Below, one piece after another: positions 8,356 through 16,467 of a stretch of DNA of 38,885 nucleotides. Within the stretch, counting starts at the first letter, position 1. Every line of letters begins with the position of its first letter. The stretch is from Oscillospiraceae bacterium. GTDB taxonomy: Bacteria; Bacillota; Clostridia; Oscillospirales; Oscillospiraceae. The notes below the pieces were generated by a model, which worked only from the letters and a program-made list of their open reading frames with translations, was not told where the DNA came from and did not search any database. The position numbers were made by a program, and so were the translations under genes. The DNA is taken from contig JAGAQA010000023.1 of NCBI GenBank assembly GCA_017622995.1, positions 1-38,885 on the forward strand. The letters run 5' to 3'.

Positions 8356-9297
8356 ATGTCTTTCGAACCTAAGAAGCAGCCCTACAGCGGCAAGATCAAT
8401 GCCGTGACCCTGGGCACCGGCGACAAGGCAATTGTCATCGGCGGCCAGAACGTGCTGCCCTTCTACACCTTCGATGCGCCCATCGAGAATGCACCGAAGA
8501 TCGGTATCGAAATCTCCGACCTGGCTGGCGAGTGGACTGCGCCTGCCCTGAAGGAGTTCTATGCCGGCTGCACCACCATGGCGGACTACGCCAAGAAGGC
8601 AGAAACCATGGAAGGCGCTGATTTCCTGTGCCTGCACTTTGAGTCTGCCGATCCCAACGGCGCCAACCGCAGCGTCGCCGACTGCGTCGCCGATGCCAAG
8701 GCTGTTGCCGAGGCCGTTTCCATGCCCATCGTCATCATGGGCTGCAAGAACATCGAGAAGGACGGCGAGCTGTTCAGCAAGATCGCCGAGGCCCTGCAGG
8801 GCAAGAACATCCTGGTTCTGTCCGCCCGCAGCGAGGACTACAAGACCGTCGGCGCTTCCGTTGCTCTGGCTTACGGCCAGAAGGTGGGCGCTGAGACCGC
8901 TGACGACATCAACCTGGCAAAGCAGCTGAACATCATGCTGAAGGGCCTGACGGTTTCTCCCGCTTCCATCGTGATGAACGTTGGTACCGCTGCCGTGGGC
9001 TACGGCTATGAGTATGTGGCCTCCACTCTGGACCGGGTCCGTCTGGCCGCTCTGGCTCAGTCCGATGCCGACCTGCAGATGCCCATCATCGCTCCCGTAT
9101 CTCCCGACACCTGGGGCGTGAAGGAATCCACTGCTTCCGAAGAAGATGAACCCACCTGGGGCAGCCAGGAAGAGCGGGCAATCGGCATGGAAGTTGCCAC
9201 TGCCGCTGCTGACCTGACCGGTGGCGCCGATGCCGTGATTATGCGTCATCCCGCCGCGGTTGCTACCATCAAGAAGTTCATCAACGAGCTTATGTAA
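8356..9297 (+). CDS. acsD: corrinoid iron-sulfur protein small subunit (AcsD)
   Basis: Small subunit of the corrinoid iron-sulfur protein, 313 residues, close to the known size of about 320. With AcsC it carries the methyl group from methyl-tetrahydrofolate to acetyl-CoA synthase in the cytoplasm. It reads as the CdhD/AcsD TIM-barrel family: an N-terminal KKQPYSGKINAVTLGTG segment, FYTFDAPIENAPKIGIEI, then barrel strands such as FLCLHFESADPNG and MPIVIMGCKN, and NVGTAAVGYGYEYVAST near the C-terminus. Codon use is strongly biased to C/G-ending codons (AAG, CTG, GCC), as in the next two genes, consistent with high expression. The following gene starts 20 bp downstream with its own GGAGG, so the two subunits are co-transcribed. 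Confidence 0.93.
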   Translation: MSFEPKKQPYSGKINAVTLGTGDKAIVIGGQNVLPFYTFDAPIENAPKIGIEISDLAGEWTAPALKEFYAGCTTMADYAKKAETMEGADFLCLHFESADPNGANRSVADCVADAKAVAEAVSMPIVIMGCKNIEKDGELFSKIAEALQGKNILVLSARSEDYKTVGASVALAYGQKVGAETADDINLAKQLNIMLKGLTVSPASIVMNVGTAAVGYGYEYVASTLDRVRLAALAQSDADLQMPIIAPVSPDTWGVKESTASEEDEPTWGSQEERAIGMEVATAAADLTGGADAVIMRHPAAVATIKKFINELM

Positions 9298-9317
9298 GCG
9301 GAAGGAGGATACATATC

Positions 9318-11600
9318 ATGGCTTTGAAAGGTCTGGACATTTTTAAGCTGTCTCCTAAGAAGAACTGTAAGGAGTGCGGCAGCCCCACCTGTATGGCATT
9401 CTGCATGAAGGTGGCCCAGGGCGCCATCACAATCGATAAGTGCCCCTACTTCTCTGACGACGCAAAGGCAATGCTGAACGAGCAGACTGCGCCCCCCATG
9501 AAGACCATTACCTTCGGTAAGGATCACAAGCTGGGCGGCGAGACCGTGCTGTTCCGTCACGAGAAGACCCTGGTAAACAAGAACCTGTACGCCGTTCCCG
9601 TGTGCACCTGCATGGACGATGCCACTGTGGACGCCAAGCTGGCTGAGATGGCCAAGGTTGACTACGAGCGTATCGGCGAGCGTATGTACGTGGAAACCAT
9701 CTTTGTCCGCAACGCCGGCAACGATGCTGCCGCCTACACCAAGCTGGTGGAGAAGGCTGCCGCTACCGGCCGGGACCTGATCCTGGAGTGCTGGGATGTG
9801 GACTGCGCCAAGGCCGCTCTGGCTGTCTGCAAGGATTCTAAGCCCATCCTGGACGGCGCCACCCCCGACAACTGGGAGGCAATGAACGAGGTTGCCAAGG
9901 AAGCCGGTGTGGTTCTGGGCGTTTGGGCCGAGAACATCTCCGACCTGTACGACACCGTGAAGAAGCTGGAAGCCGCCGGCAACAAGAACCTGGTTCTGGA
10001 TGTCACCGGCAAGACCGCCAAGGAGACCCTGGCCAACGCCGTTCTGGTCCGCCGCACCGCTCTGAAGGACGGCGACCGCAGCTTCGGTTATCCCTCCATC
10101 GTGAACGTTGCCAAGCTGGCCAAGGGTGACAAGCACCTGCAGACCGCTCTGGCTGCCATGTTCACCGAGAAGTACGCCTCCGTCATCGTTATGGAGAGCA
10201 TGGACTACGCCCAGGCCCTGCCGCTGTACGGCCTGCGCCAGAACATCTTCACCGATCCTCAGAAGCCCATGAAGGTGGAGTCCAAGATCTATCCGCTGAA
10301 CGGCGCCGACGAGAACAGCCCCTGCGCCCTGACCGTGGACTTCGCTCTGACCTACTTCCTGGTTTCCGGCGAACTGGAGCGTTCCAACCAGCCTGTGAAC
10401 CTGATCATCACCGACGCCTCCGGTATGTCCGTTCTGACTGCCTGGGCTGCCGGTAAGTTCTCTTCCACCTCCGTGAAGAAGACCTTCGCCGATCTGGACA
10501 TCGAGAACAAGATCAAGAACCGCACCCTGATCATCCCCGGCAAGGTTGCCGTTATGAAGGGCGAAATCGCCGAGAAGCTGCCCGGCTGGAACGTGGTTGT
10601 GGGTCCCACCGAAGCGGTTCAGCTGCCCAAGTACATGAAGGATAAGGAATACGAGGCCGCTGCCAAGGCCGCTGCTGCCGAGGCTGCCGCCAAGGCTGCT
10701 GCCACTCCCGCGGAAGAGGTCAAGGAGCTGTCCTTCGAGGAGCTGCTGGCTACCAAGGTTCCCGCCATCGAAGTGGTGGACATGGGTGTTCAGTACAAGG
10801 GCCACAACCCCGAGGCACAGACCTTCGTTACCATCGGCGAGCGGATCCACTGCATCTCCCCCGTCATCCGCAAGGCTATGGACGAGCGGGATCCCGCTCC
10901 CATCCTGAAGCGTGCCGCTGAGCAGATCGCTGCCGGTGCCACCTACCTGGACGTCAACATCGGACCTGCCGAGAAGGATGGTCCCGAGCGTATGATGTGG
11001 GCTGTCAAGCTGCTGCAGGAGAACTTCAACAACGTGCCTCTGGCGCTGGATACCGCCAACAAGAAGGCCATCGAGGCCGGTATCAAGGTCTACAACCGGA
11101 CCAACGGCAAGCCCATCGTCAACTCCGCTGACGCCGGCTCCCGTATCTCCTACATCGACCTGGCTGCTGCCAACGATGCCATCTGTATCGCCCTGTGCTC
11201 TGCCGACGGCATCGCAAAGGACAACGAAGAGCGCATGAAGCACTGCCACAACATGCTGGAGCGTGGCCTGAGCCTGGGCATGGAGGCCACCGACCTGTGG
11301 TTCGATCCTCTGTTCCTGGTTGTCAAGGGCATGCAGGACAAGCAGATGGACGTTCTGAACGCCATCAAGCTGTTCGCCGACGAGGGCCTGAAGTCCACCG
11401 GCGGCCTGTCCAACAACTCCAACGGCGCACCCAAGAACGTCCGTCCCATCATGGACTCCGCTCTGGTCGCCATGGCTATGATGCAGGGCCTGACCTCCGC
11501 AATCGTCAACCCCTGCGACCTGCGCCTGATGGAAACCATCAAGTCCTGCGACATCTTCAAGAACCACGTTCTGTACTCCGATTCCTACCTGGATCTGTAA
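9318..11600 (+). CDS. fusion of corrinoid protein large subunit (AcsC) and methyltransferase (AcsE)
   Basis: Single 760-residue protein joining two enzymes that are separate in well-studied acetogens. Residues 1-440 are AcsC, the large corrinoid iron-sulfur subunit: [4Fe-4S] ligands Cys17, Cys20, Cys25 and Cys42 (C-x2-C-x4-C-x16-C), a TIM barrel, and the C-terminal cobalamin-binding domain (MSVLTAWAAGKFS, IIPGKVAVMKGEI, VVGPTEA). Residues about 441-480 are an alanine-rich charged linker with two EAAAK units. Residues about 504-758 are AcsE, the methyl-tetrahydrofolate methyltransferase: IGERI, LDVNIGP (Asp545, Asn547), VNSADAG (Asn602), WFDPL (Asp663), GLSN (Asn699). The frame is open with uniform codon use and no frameshift, so it appears genuine. 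The tether would hold the methyl donor site beside the cobalamin acceptor. Confidence 0.93.
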   Translation: MALKGLDIFKLSPKKNCKECGSPTCMAFCMKVAQGAITIDKCPYFSDDAKAMLNEQTAPPMKTITFGKDHKLGGETVLFRHEKTLVNKNLYAVPVCTCMDDATVDAKLAEMAKVDYERIGERMYVETIFVRNAGNDAAAYTKLVEKAAATGRDLILECWDVDCAKAALAVCKDSKPILDGATPDNWEAMNEVAKEAGVVLGVWAENISDLYDTVKKLEAAGNKNLVLDVTGKTAKETLANAVLVRRTALKDGDRSFGYPSIVNVAKLAKGDKHLQTALAAMFTEKYASVIVMESMDYAQALPLYGLRQNIFTDPQKPMKVESKIYPLNGADENSPCALTVDFALTYFLVSGELERSNQPVNLIITDASGMSVLTAWAAGKFSSTSVKKTFADLDIENKIKNRTLIIPGKVAVMKGEIAEKLPGWNVVVGPTEAVQLPKYMKDKEYEAAAKAAAAEAAAKAAATPAEEVKELSFEELLATKVPAIEVVDMGVQYKGHNPEAQTFVTIGERIHCISPVIRKAMDERDPAPILKRAAEQIAAGATYLDVNIGPAEKDGPERMMWAVKLLQENFNNVPLALDTANKKAIEAGIKVYNRTNGKPIVNSADAGSRISYIDLAAANDAICIALCSADGIAKDNEERMKHCHNMLERGLSLGMEATDLWFDPLFLVVKGMQDKQMDVLNAIKLFADEGLKSTGGLSNNSNGAPKNVRPIMDSALVAMAMMQGLTSAIVNPCDLRLMETIKSCDIFKNHVLYSDSYLDL

Positions 11601-11617
11601 ATCGCATAAACTTTCCC

Positions 11618-11643
11618 GGCGGGGAGGGGGCTCCCTCCCCGCC
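11618..11643 (+). terminator. perfect GC hairpin between acsC-acsE and acsB
   Basis: An 11-bp perfect stem (11618-11628 with 11633-11643) around GGCT is followed by ATTTTGCTTT. The T-run is broken, so it could be a leaky terminator or a 3'-end stabiliser that sets the ratio of upstream transcripts to acsB. I see no strong promoter in the remaining 100 bp before acsB. Confidence 0.55.
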
Positions 11644-11746
11644 ATTTTGCTTTCCCGATGCCGGTGGGGACCGGAAAACGTGTTTGCCGGTTCCCGGTGC
11701 CCACTGTTATCGCGAAAGCGGAGCAGAATATTAGGAGGGAAAAAAC

Positions 11747-13873
11747 ATGAGTGTATTAACCGATCTGATTTACGGTGGTTCCAACGCGGTTGCGGGCTTG
11801 ACCGAAAACGCTGTGAACAATGCCATTGCCAAGTACGGCGCAGATAAGGAAATCGCATTCCCCGATACCGCCTATTTCTTCCCCACGATTTACGCGGCTA
11901 CCGGTGTTAAGGTTAAGACCCTGGGTGATTTGCCTGCCTGCGTGGGCGTGCTCAAGAGTCTGATCACCAATCAGGAGGATCTTGGCCAGGCCCTGAACGC
12001 CGGTCTTGCCACTGCCGTGGGCGCCGAGATCATTGAAGGCCTCAAGTATGTGGAGGGCGGCAACCCCTACGAGAACGAGTCCGGCATCGGCTTCGTTCCC
12101 GATCCCATCATCCGTTCCCTGGGCGTGCCCCTGGTTACCGGCGATATTCCCGGTGTTGCTGTTGTGCTGGGCAAGGCCGATGACCCCGCCGAGGTGGTCA
12201 AGGTTGTCAAGGATTACCAGTCCAAGGGCATTATGACCTTCATGGTGGGCGACTGCATTGAGCAGTGTGCCGAGGGCGGCGTCAAGATGGGCCTGGAGCT
12301 CCGGGTGATCCCCCTGGGCCATGATGTCACCTCCGTCATCCATGTTGTCACCGTTGCCATCCGTGCCGCTCTGATCTTCGGCAACGTTCAGCCCGGTGCC
12401 CTGGGCGAGCTGCTGAAGTACACCAAGGAGCGTGTGCCCGCCTTTGTCAATACCTTCGGCGCCATTGATTCCGTTGTGGTTTCCGCCGGTGCCGGCGCCA
12501 TCGCCCTGGGCTTCCCCGTGGTGGTGGACATCGATCTGGGTGAGAACCAGGTTCCCGGTGCTCTGGAATCCGTCTGCGATCACAACGAGACCGTTAAGAA
12601 GTCCCTGGAGCTGCGCAACATCAAGATCAAGGTCAAGGAGCTGCCCATTCCCGTGGCCTTTGCCGCCGCTTTCGAAGGTGAAATCATCCGCAAGGCCGAT
12701 ATGCACAACGAGTTCTGGTCCGCCAAGAACCCCACCGCTGAGCTGGTGGTTATGCGGGAGCTGAACGAAATTGAGGACCACAAGATCAACATCATCGGAC
12801 CGGACCTGGATGAGGCCAAGGATCTGGCTCTGGCTACCTTTGTGGAGGTTGCGGGCAAGAAGATGCAGCCCGACTTCGAGTCCGTCATCGAGCGGAAGTT
12901 CCACGCCTGGTTCAACTACATGGAGGGCGTGATGCACACCGGCCAGCGCAACCAGGTTCGTGTCCGTGTCAGCAACGCCGCCTATGAGGCAGGCCTGCGG
13001 CTGAAGGACTTTGCGGAAGTGCTGTATGTCATGATCATGGACGAGTTCGACGCGGTTGTGGATAAGTGCCAGATCACCCTGATCACCGATGCCGCCCAGG
13101 CTGAAAAGTTCCGTGACGAGATGGCAATGCCCCGTTACAACGCAAGAGACGACCGTCTGGCTTCCATGACCGACGAGGCTGTGGACCGCTACTACACCTG
13201 CATTCTGTGCCAGTCCTTCGCGCCCGCCCACTGCTGCGTGGTCACCCCCGAGCGTCTGGGCCTCTGCGGCGCCGTGTCCTGGCTGGATGCCAAGGCCACC
13301 AACGAGCTGAACCCCAACGGTCCCTGCCAGCCCATCTTCAAGGAAGGCTGCCTGGACGAGCGCACCGGCCGGTATGAGTCCGTCAACAAGGCGGTTACCG
13401 AGGCCACCCACGGCGCGGTTGAGAACGTGACCCTGTACTCCCTGCTGGAGGATCCCATGACCTCCTGCGGCTGCTTCGAGTGCATCTGCGGCATTGAGCC
13501 CGTTTCCAACGGTGTCATCGTGGTCAACCGGGAATACAAGGGCATGACCCCTGCCGGTATGACCTTCGGCGAGCTGGCTTCCTGCACCGGCGGCGGTGTC
13601 CAGACACCCGGCTACATGGGCCATGGCCGTCACTTCATCGCCTCCAAGAAGTTCGTGGCTGCCGAGGGCGGCATCGAGCGGATCGTCTGGATGCCCAAGG
13701 AGCTGAAGGACGATGTGGCGGAGCGCCTGAACAAGACCGCCAAGGAACTGTACGGCATCGACAACTTCACCGATATGGTGGCCGATGAAACCATCACCAC
13801 CGATTGCGAGGAGCTGATGAACTGGCTCACCGAGAAGGATCACCCCGTTCTGGGCCTGGATCCTCTGATGTAA
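11747..13873 (+). CDS. acsB: acetyl-CoA synthase (AcsB)
   Basis: Catalytic subunit of acetyl-CoA synthase, 708 residues (Moorella AcsB is about 729). It condenses CO, a methyl group from the corrinoid protein and CoA into acetyl-CoA at the nickel A-cluster. All expected A-cluster cysteines are present: Cys485, Cys488, Cys497 and Cys507 in YYTCILCQSFAPAHCC and ERLGLCG, plus the Cys574-Gly575-Cys576 motif (MTSCGCFEC) that holds the distal nickel. The N-terminal region (about 1-310) is the domain that contacts CODH in known complexes, followed by the middle and A-cluster domains. The ATG at 11747 follows TAGGAGGG. It shares the strong codon bias of acsD and acsC-acsE. No CODH subunit gene adjoins it, unlike the classical acsA-acsB arrangement. 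Confidence 0.95.
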   Translation: MSVLTDLIYGGSNAVAGLTENAVNNAIAKYGADKEIAFPDTAYFFPTIYAATGVKVKTLGDLPACVGVLKSLITNQEDLGQALNAGLATAVGAEIIEGLKYVEGGNPYENESGIGFVPDPIIRSLGVPLVTGDIPGVAVVLGKADDPAEVVKVVKDYQSKGIMTFMVGDCIEQCAEGGVKMGLELRVIPLGHDVTSVIHVVTVAIRAALIFGNVQPGALGELLKYTKERVPAFVNTFGAIDSVVVSAGAGAIALGFPVVVDIDLGENQVPGALESVCDHNETVKKSLELRNIKIKVKELPIPVAFAAAFEGEIIRKADMHNEFWSAKNPTAELVVMRELNEIEDHKINIIGPDLDEAKDLALATFVEVAGKKMQPDFESVIERKFHAWFNYMEGVMHTGQRNQVRVRVSNAAYEAGLRLKDFAEVLYVMIMDEFDAVVDKCQITLITDAAQAEKFRDEMAMPRYNARDDRLASMTDEAVDRYYTCILCQSFAPAHCCVVTPERLGLCGAVSWLDAKATNELNPNGPCQPIFKEGCLDERTGRYESVNKAVTEATHGAVENVTLYSLLEDPMTSCGCFECICGIEPVSNGVIVVNREYKGMTPAGMTFGELASCTGGGVQTPGYMGHGRHFIASKKFVAAEGGIERIVWMPKELKDDVAERLNKTAKELYGIDNFTDMVADETITTDCEELMNWLTEKDHPVLGLDPLM

Positions 13874-13895
13874 TTCGCAAAACCCATTTGATCCC

Positions 13896-13924
13896 CCGGG
13901 GGCACCATTCGGTGCCCCCGGTTT
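13896..13924 (+). terminator. terminator after acsB
   Basis: An 11-bp perfect stem (13896-13906 with 13911-13921) around ATTC is followed by a short TTT. It probably ends the first ACS transcript, since the next gene has its own promoter. Confidence 0.7.
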
Positions 13925-13980
13925 GCGTATATTGCCAGCGCAGCTCCACAGAAGCGGGAAACAAAGGGACAATCGTATGA

Positions 13981-14382
13981 ATTGACAATGGACAATGGAC
14001 AATTGACAATGAAGGAATCCCCTGCGGGGATGATTCAAAATATTTTCAGAAATCTATGAAATTGATCAAATACTTCATATTTTTGAAGGAAAATGTGAAT
14101 CAAGAGTTGATATACGATAAACGTTGGAATCACAGAAACGTATGTCATCCTGAGCGGAGCGCGAAGCGCGTAGTCGAAGGATCTTTCCGGTGATTTGACC
14201 GTACTGCTGGGCGAACGTAGAAGATCCTTCGACTCGCTGCGCTCGCTCAGGATGACAAATCCGTTCGTACTCCGGTTATTCGCGACATTTGGGACCTTGA
14301 TTTGCATTTATAATTCATAAAATCAAATTTATCCCGAAGGGATACCACAACTGTCAACTGTCCATTGTCAATTGTCAATTCG
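13981..14382. repeat. MITE-like nested palindromic element in the ACS cluster
   Basis: The 660-bp gap between acsB and acsV contains no gene but a two-layer element. The outer ends (13981-14035 and 14325-14382) are imperfect inverted repeats rich in ATTGACAATGGACAATTGAC, each followed inward by a small palindrome (CCCCTGCGGGGA on the left, TCCCGAAGGGA on the right). Inside, 14143-14257 is a second palindrome: TGTCATCCTGAGCGGAGCG leading to GAAGGATCTT, mirrored by AAGATCCTTCGACTCGCTG leading to CTCAGGATGACA. Both are widespread types of non-coding dispersed repeat. The stretch between the layers is AT-rich, unlike the neighbourhood. No transposase is encoded. Confidence 0.75.
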
Positions 14383-14472
14383 ATAATTCCCATTTGCCGC
14401 GCGGCCGGTTCTCTCCCCGGAAGGCAGGGGAAAACAGCCTGCTTCAATCCGATAATATTATATCGATTAAGC

Positions 14473-14501
14473 TGGACAAGCGGTTATATTTGTGCTATAC
14501 T
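14473..14501 (+). promoter_or_regulatory. promoter of acsV
   Basis: TGGACA (14473-14478) and TATACT (14496-14501) are separated by 17 bp, with the acsV ATG about 33 bp downstream of the -10 box. It gives acsV and the DUF3786 gene transcription independent of the acsB transcript. Confidence 0.65.
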
Positions 14502-14534
14502 AAAAACAAAAACGGTAGAAAGAGGGCTGCGCTT

Positions 14535-16463
14535 ATGCCAAAAGTGATCTTTGATATTGAAGGCGGCAAACCCGTCACCGCGGAGTGCAACGTTGGCGAC
14601 AATCTGCTGGAGCTGGCCCGCCGCAGCAATGTGGCCATCGATGCCCCCTGCTCCGGCAACGGCTCCTGCGGCAAGTGCCGGGTAAAGCTCACCGCCGGTA
14701 GTTTGGACTGCATCCAGACCCGCCATATTTCCGACGAGGAATACGCGGAGGGCTGGCGGCTTTCCTGCGCTTCCAAGGTTGTGGGGGACTGCACGGTGCT
14801 GGTGCCGGATATTGCCTCTGCCTATCAGTCCAGGATGAAAACGGCAGACCTTTCTTCCCCCAAGGAGGTCGCTATTTTTGAAAAGGCCCAGCAGGACCTG
14901 CAAAACAGCGGCATCCATTTTGAAAATTCCTACCGCAGTGTGGTGCTGGAGCTGGCAGAGCCCAGCCTGGAGGACACCATGCCGGACAATGAGCGGCTGA
15001 CCTGGGCTCTGGAAGACGCACTGGGGGTTTCCCGGGTCCGGATTCCCCACACCGTTATGGTCCGGCTGGCAGCGACCCTGCGGGAACAGAACTTCCGGGT
15101 CTGTGTCAAGGGCCTGCTGGAGGGGGACAGCTTCACCTGCATGGAAATCTGCGGCCCGGAGGATACCGGAATCTATGGCTGCGCCATCGACATCGGCACC
15201 ACCACCGTGACCATGGTCATCACCGACCTGACCTCCGGCAAGATTCTGGCCAAGGGCTCTTCCGGCAACGGCCAGATCCGCTACGGCGCGGATGTGATCA
15301 ACCGGATCATTGAGCAGGGCAAGCCCGGCGGCAAGAAAAAGCTCCAGGATGCCATCATTAAGGAAACCCTGGTTCCCATTATGGCGGGCCTGTGCAAATC
15401 CGCGAATCTGAGCCCCCGGAGCATTCTGCGGCTGTGCGTGGGCGCCAACACCACCATGAACCATCTGTTTGTGGGGGTGGATGCCCAGAGCGTGCGGATG
15501 GAGCCCTACATCCCCAGCTTCTTTAGCTGGGATGGACTGCTGGCCGGAGATGTAAAGCTCCCGGCCAATCCCCTGGCCCAGGTGCTCATCGCCCCCAACA
15601 TCGGCTCCTATGTGGGCGGCGACATCACCGCCGGTACCCTGGCCTCCGGCATCTGGGACCGGGACGAAATGAGCCTGTTCATCGACCTGGGCACCAACGG
15701 CGAGATCGTCTTCGGCAACCGGGATTTCCTGATGAGCTGTGCCTGCTCCGCCGGCCCTGCCTTTGAGGGCGGCGACATCTCCTGCGGTATGCGCGCCACC
15801 GACGGCGCCATTGAGGCCTGCACCATCGACAAAACCACCATGGAGCCCACCCTCACCATCGTGGGGGACTCCGGGCAGAAGCCCGTGGGCATCTGCGGCA
15901 GCGGCATCATCGATATTATCTCCGAGCTTTTCCGCTGCGGCATCATCAATGCCAAGGGCCTGTTTGTCCGGGAAGGGAACCGGGTCCGCCGGGACCACCA
16001 CGGCATGGGAAGATATGTTCTTGCCGAGCCCCAGGACAGTGAGACCGAGCGGGAAATTTCCATCAACGAGGTGGACATCGACAATTTCATCCGTGCCAAG
16101 GGCGCCATTTTCTCCGCCATCGATACCTTGCTGAAGAGCGTGGATATGACGGTGGAGCTCATCGACGATGTGTATGTTGCCGGCGGCATCGGCTCCGGCA
16201 TCAACATGGGCAACGCGGTGAACATCGGTATGTTCCCGGATGTGCCTCTGGAGAAATTCCACTACATCGGCAACTCCTCCCTGACCGGCGCCTATGCCAT
16301 GGTGATGAGTGACGAGGCAAACACCAAGACCTCCGAAGTGGCGGCAAATATGACCTATCTGGAGCTCAGCACCCACCCGGGCTATATGGATGCCTTTGTG
16401 GCGGCCTGCTTCATTCCCCATACCGATTCCCGGCTGTTCCCCCACAGCGTTCAGGAGGTTTGA
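14535..16463 (+). CDS. acsV: corrinoid protein reductive activator (AcsV/RACo)
   Basis: ATP-dependent activator, 642 residues, that returns inactive Co(II) corrinoid iron-sulfur protein to Co(I). The N-terminal [2Fe-2S] ferredoxin-like domain has Cys39, Cys45, Cys48 and Cys78 (C-x5-C-x2-C-x29-C). A linker region (about 95-205) leads to an ASKHA ATPase domain from about 212: GCAIDIGTTTVTMVITD (phosphate-1), FIDLGTNGEIV (phosphate-2) and VYVAGGIGSGINMG (adenosine motif). The order and length match RACo of Carboxydothermus and AcsV of Acetobacterium. The ATG at 14535 is chosen because AAAGAGGG precedes it and the protein then begins at the ferredoxin strand; upstream in-frame sequence overlaps the promoter and repeat. 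Its stop lies 4 bp ahead of the next gene's TTG. Confidence 0.92.
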   Translation: MPKVIFDIEGGKPVTAECNVGDNLLELARRSNVAIDAPCSGNGSCGKCRVKLTAGSLDCIQTRHISDEEYAEGWRLSCASKVVGDCTVLVPDIASAYQSRMKTADLSSPKEVAIFEKAQQDLQNSGIHFENSYRSVVLELAEPSLEDTMPDNERLTWALEDALGVSRVRIPHTVMVRLAATLREQNFRVCVKGLLEGDSFTCMEICGPEDTGIYGCAIDIGTTTVTMVITDLTSGKILAKGSSGNGQIRYGADVINRIIEQGKPGGKKKLQDAIIKETLVPIMAGLCKSANLSPRSILRLCVGANTTMNHLFVGVDAQSVRMEPYIPSFFSWDGLLAGDVKLPANPLAQVLIAPNIGSYVGGDITAGTLASGIWDRDEMSLFIDLGTNGEIVFGNRDFLMSCACSAGPAFEGGDISCGMRATDGAIEACTIDKTTMEPTLTIVGDSGQKPVGICGSGIIDIISELFRCGIINAKGLFVREGNRVRRDHHGMGRYVLAEPQDSETEREISINEVDIDNFIRAKGAIFSAIDTLLKSVDMTVELIDDVYVAGGIGSGINMGNAVNIGMFPDVPLEKFHYIGNSSLTGAYAMVMSDEANTKTSEVAANMTYLELSTHPGYMDAFVAACFIPHTDSRLFPHSVQEV

Positions 16464-16467
16464 CCCA

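Noticed and set aside
9246-14038. Very long open frames antisense to the acs genes (870 and 760 codons)
   Set aside because: They mirror genes with clear motifs and strong codon bias; their translations are low-complexity (rich in G, V, H, Q, L) and match no family, as expected opposite GC-ending codons.
14143-14257. CRISPR-like or regulatory repeat array
   Set aside because: It is a single inverted palindrome, not direct repeats with spacers, and no cas genes are present.
14484-16445. 653-codon frame antisense to acsV
   Set aside because: It lies opposite a gene with intact ferredoxin and ASKHA motifs, and its composition is of the antisense type.
16390-16467. ATG start for the DUF3786 gene inside acsV
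   Set aside because: It would overlap acsV by 74 bp with no ribosome site, whereas TTG at 16468 is correctly placed after AGGAGG.
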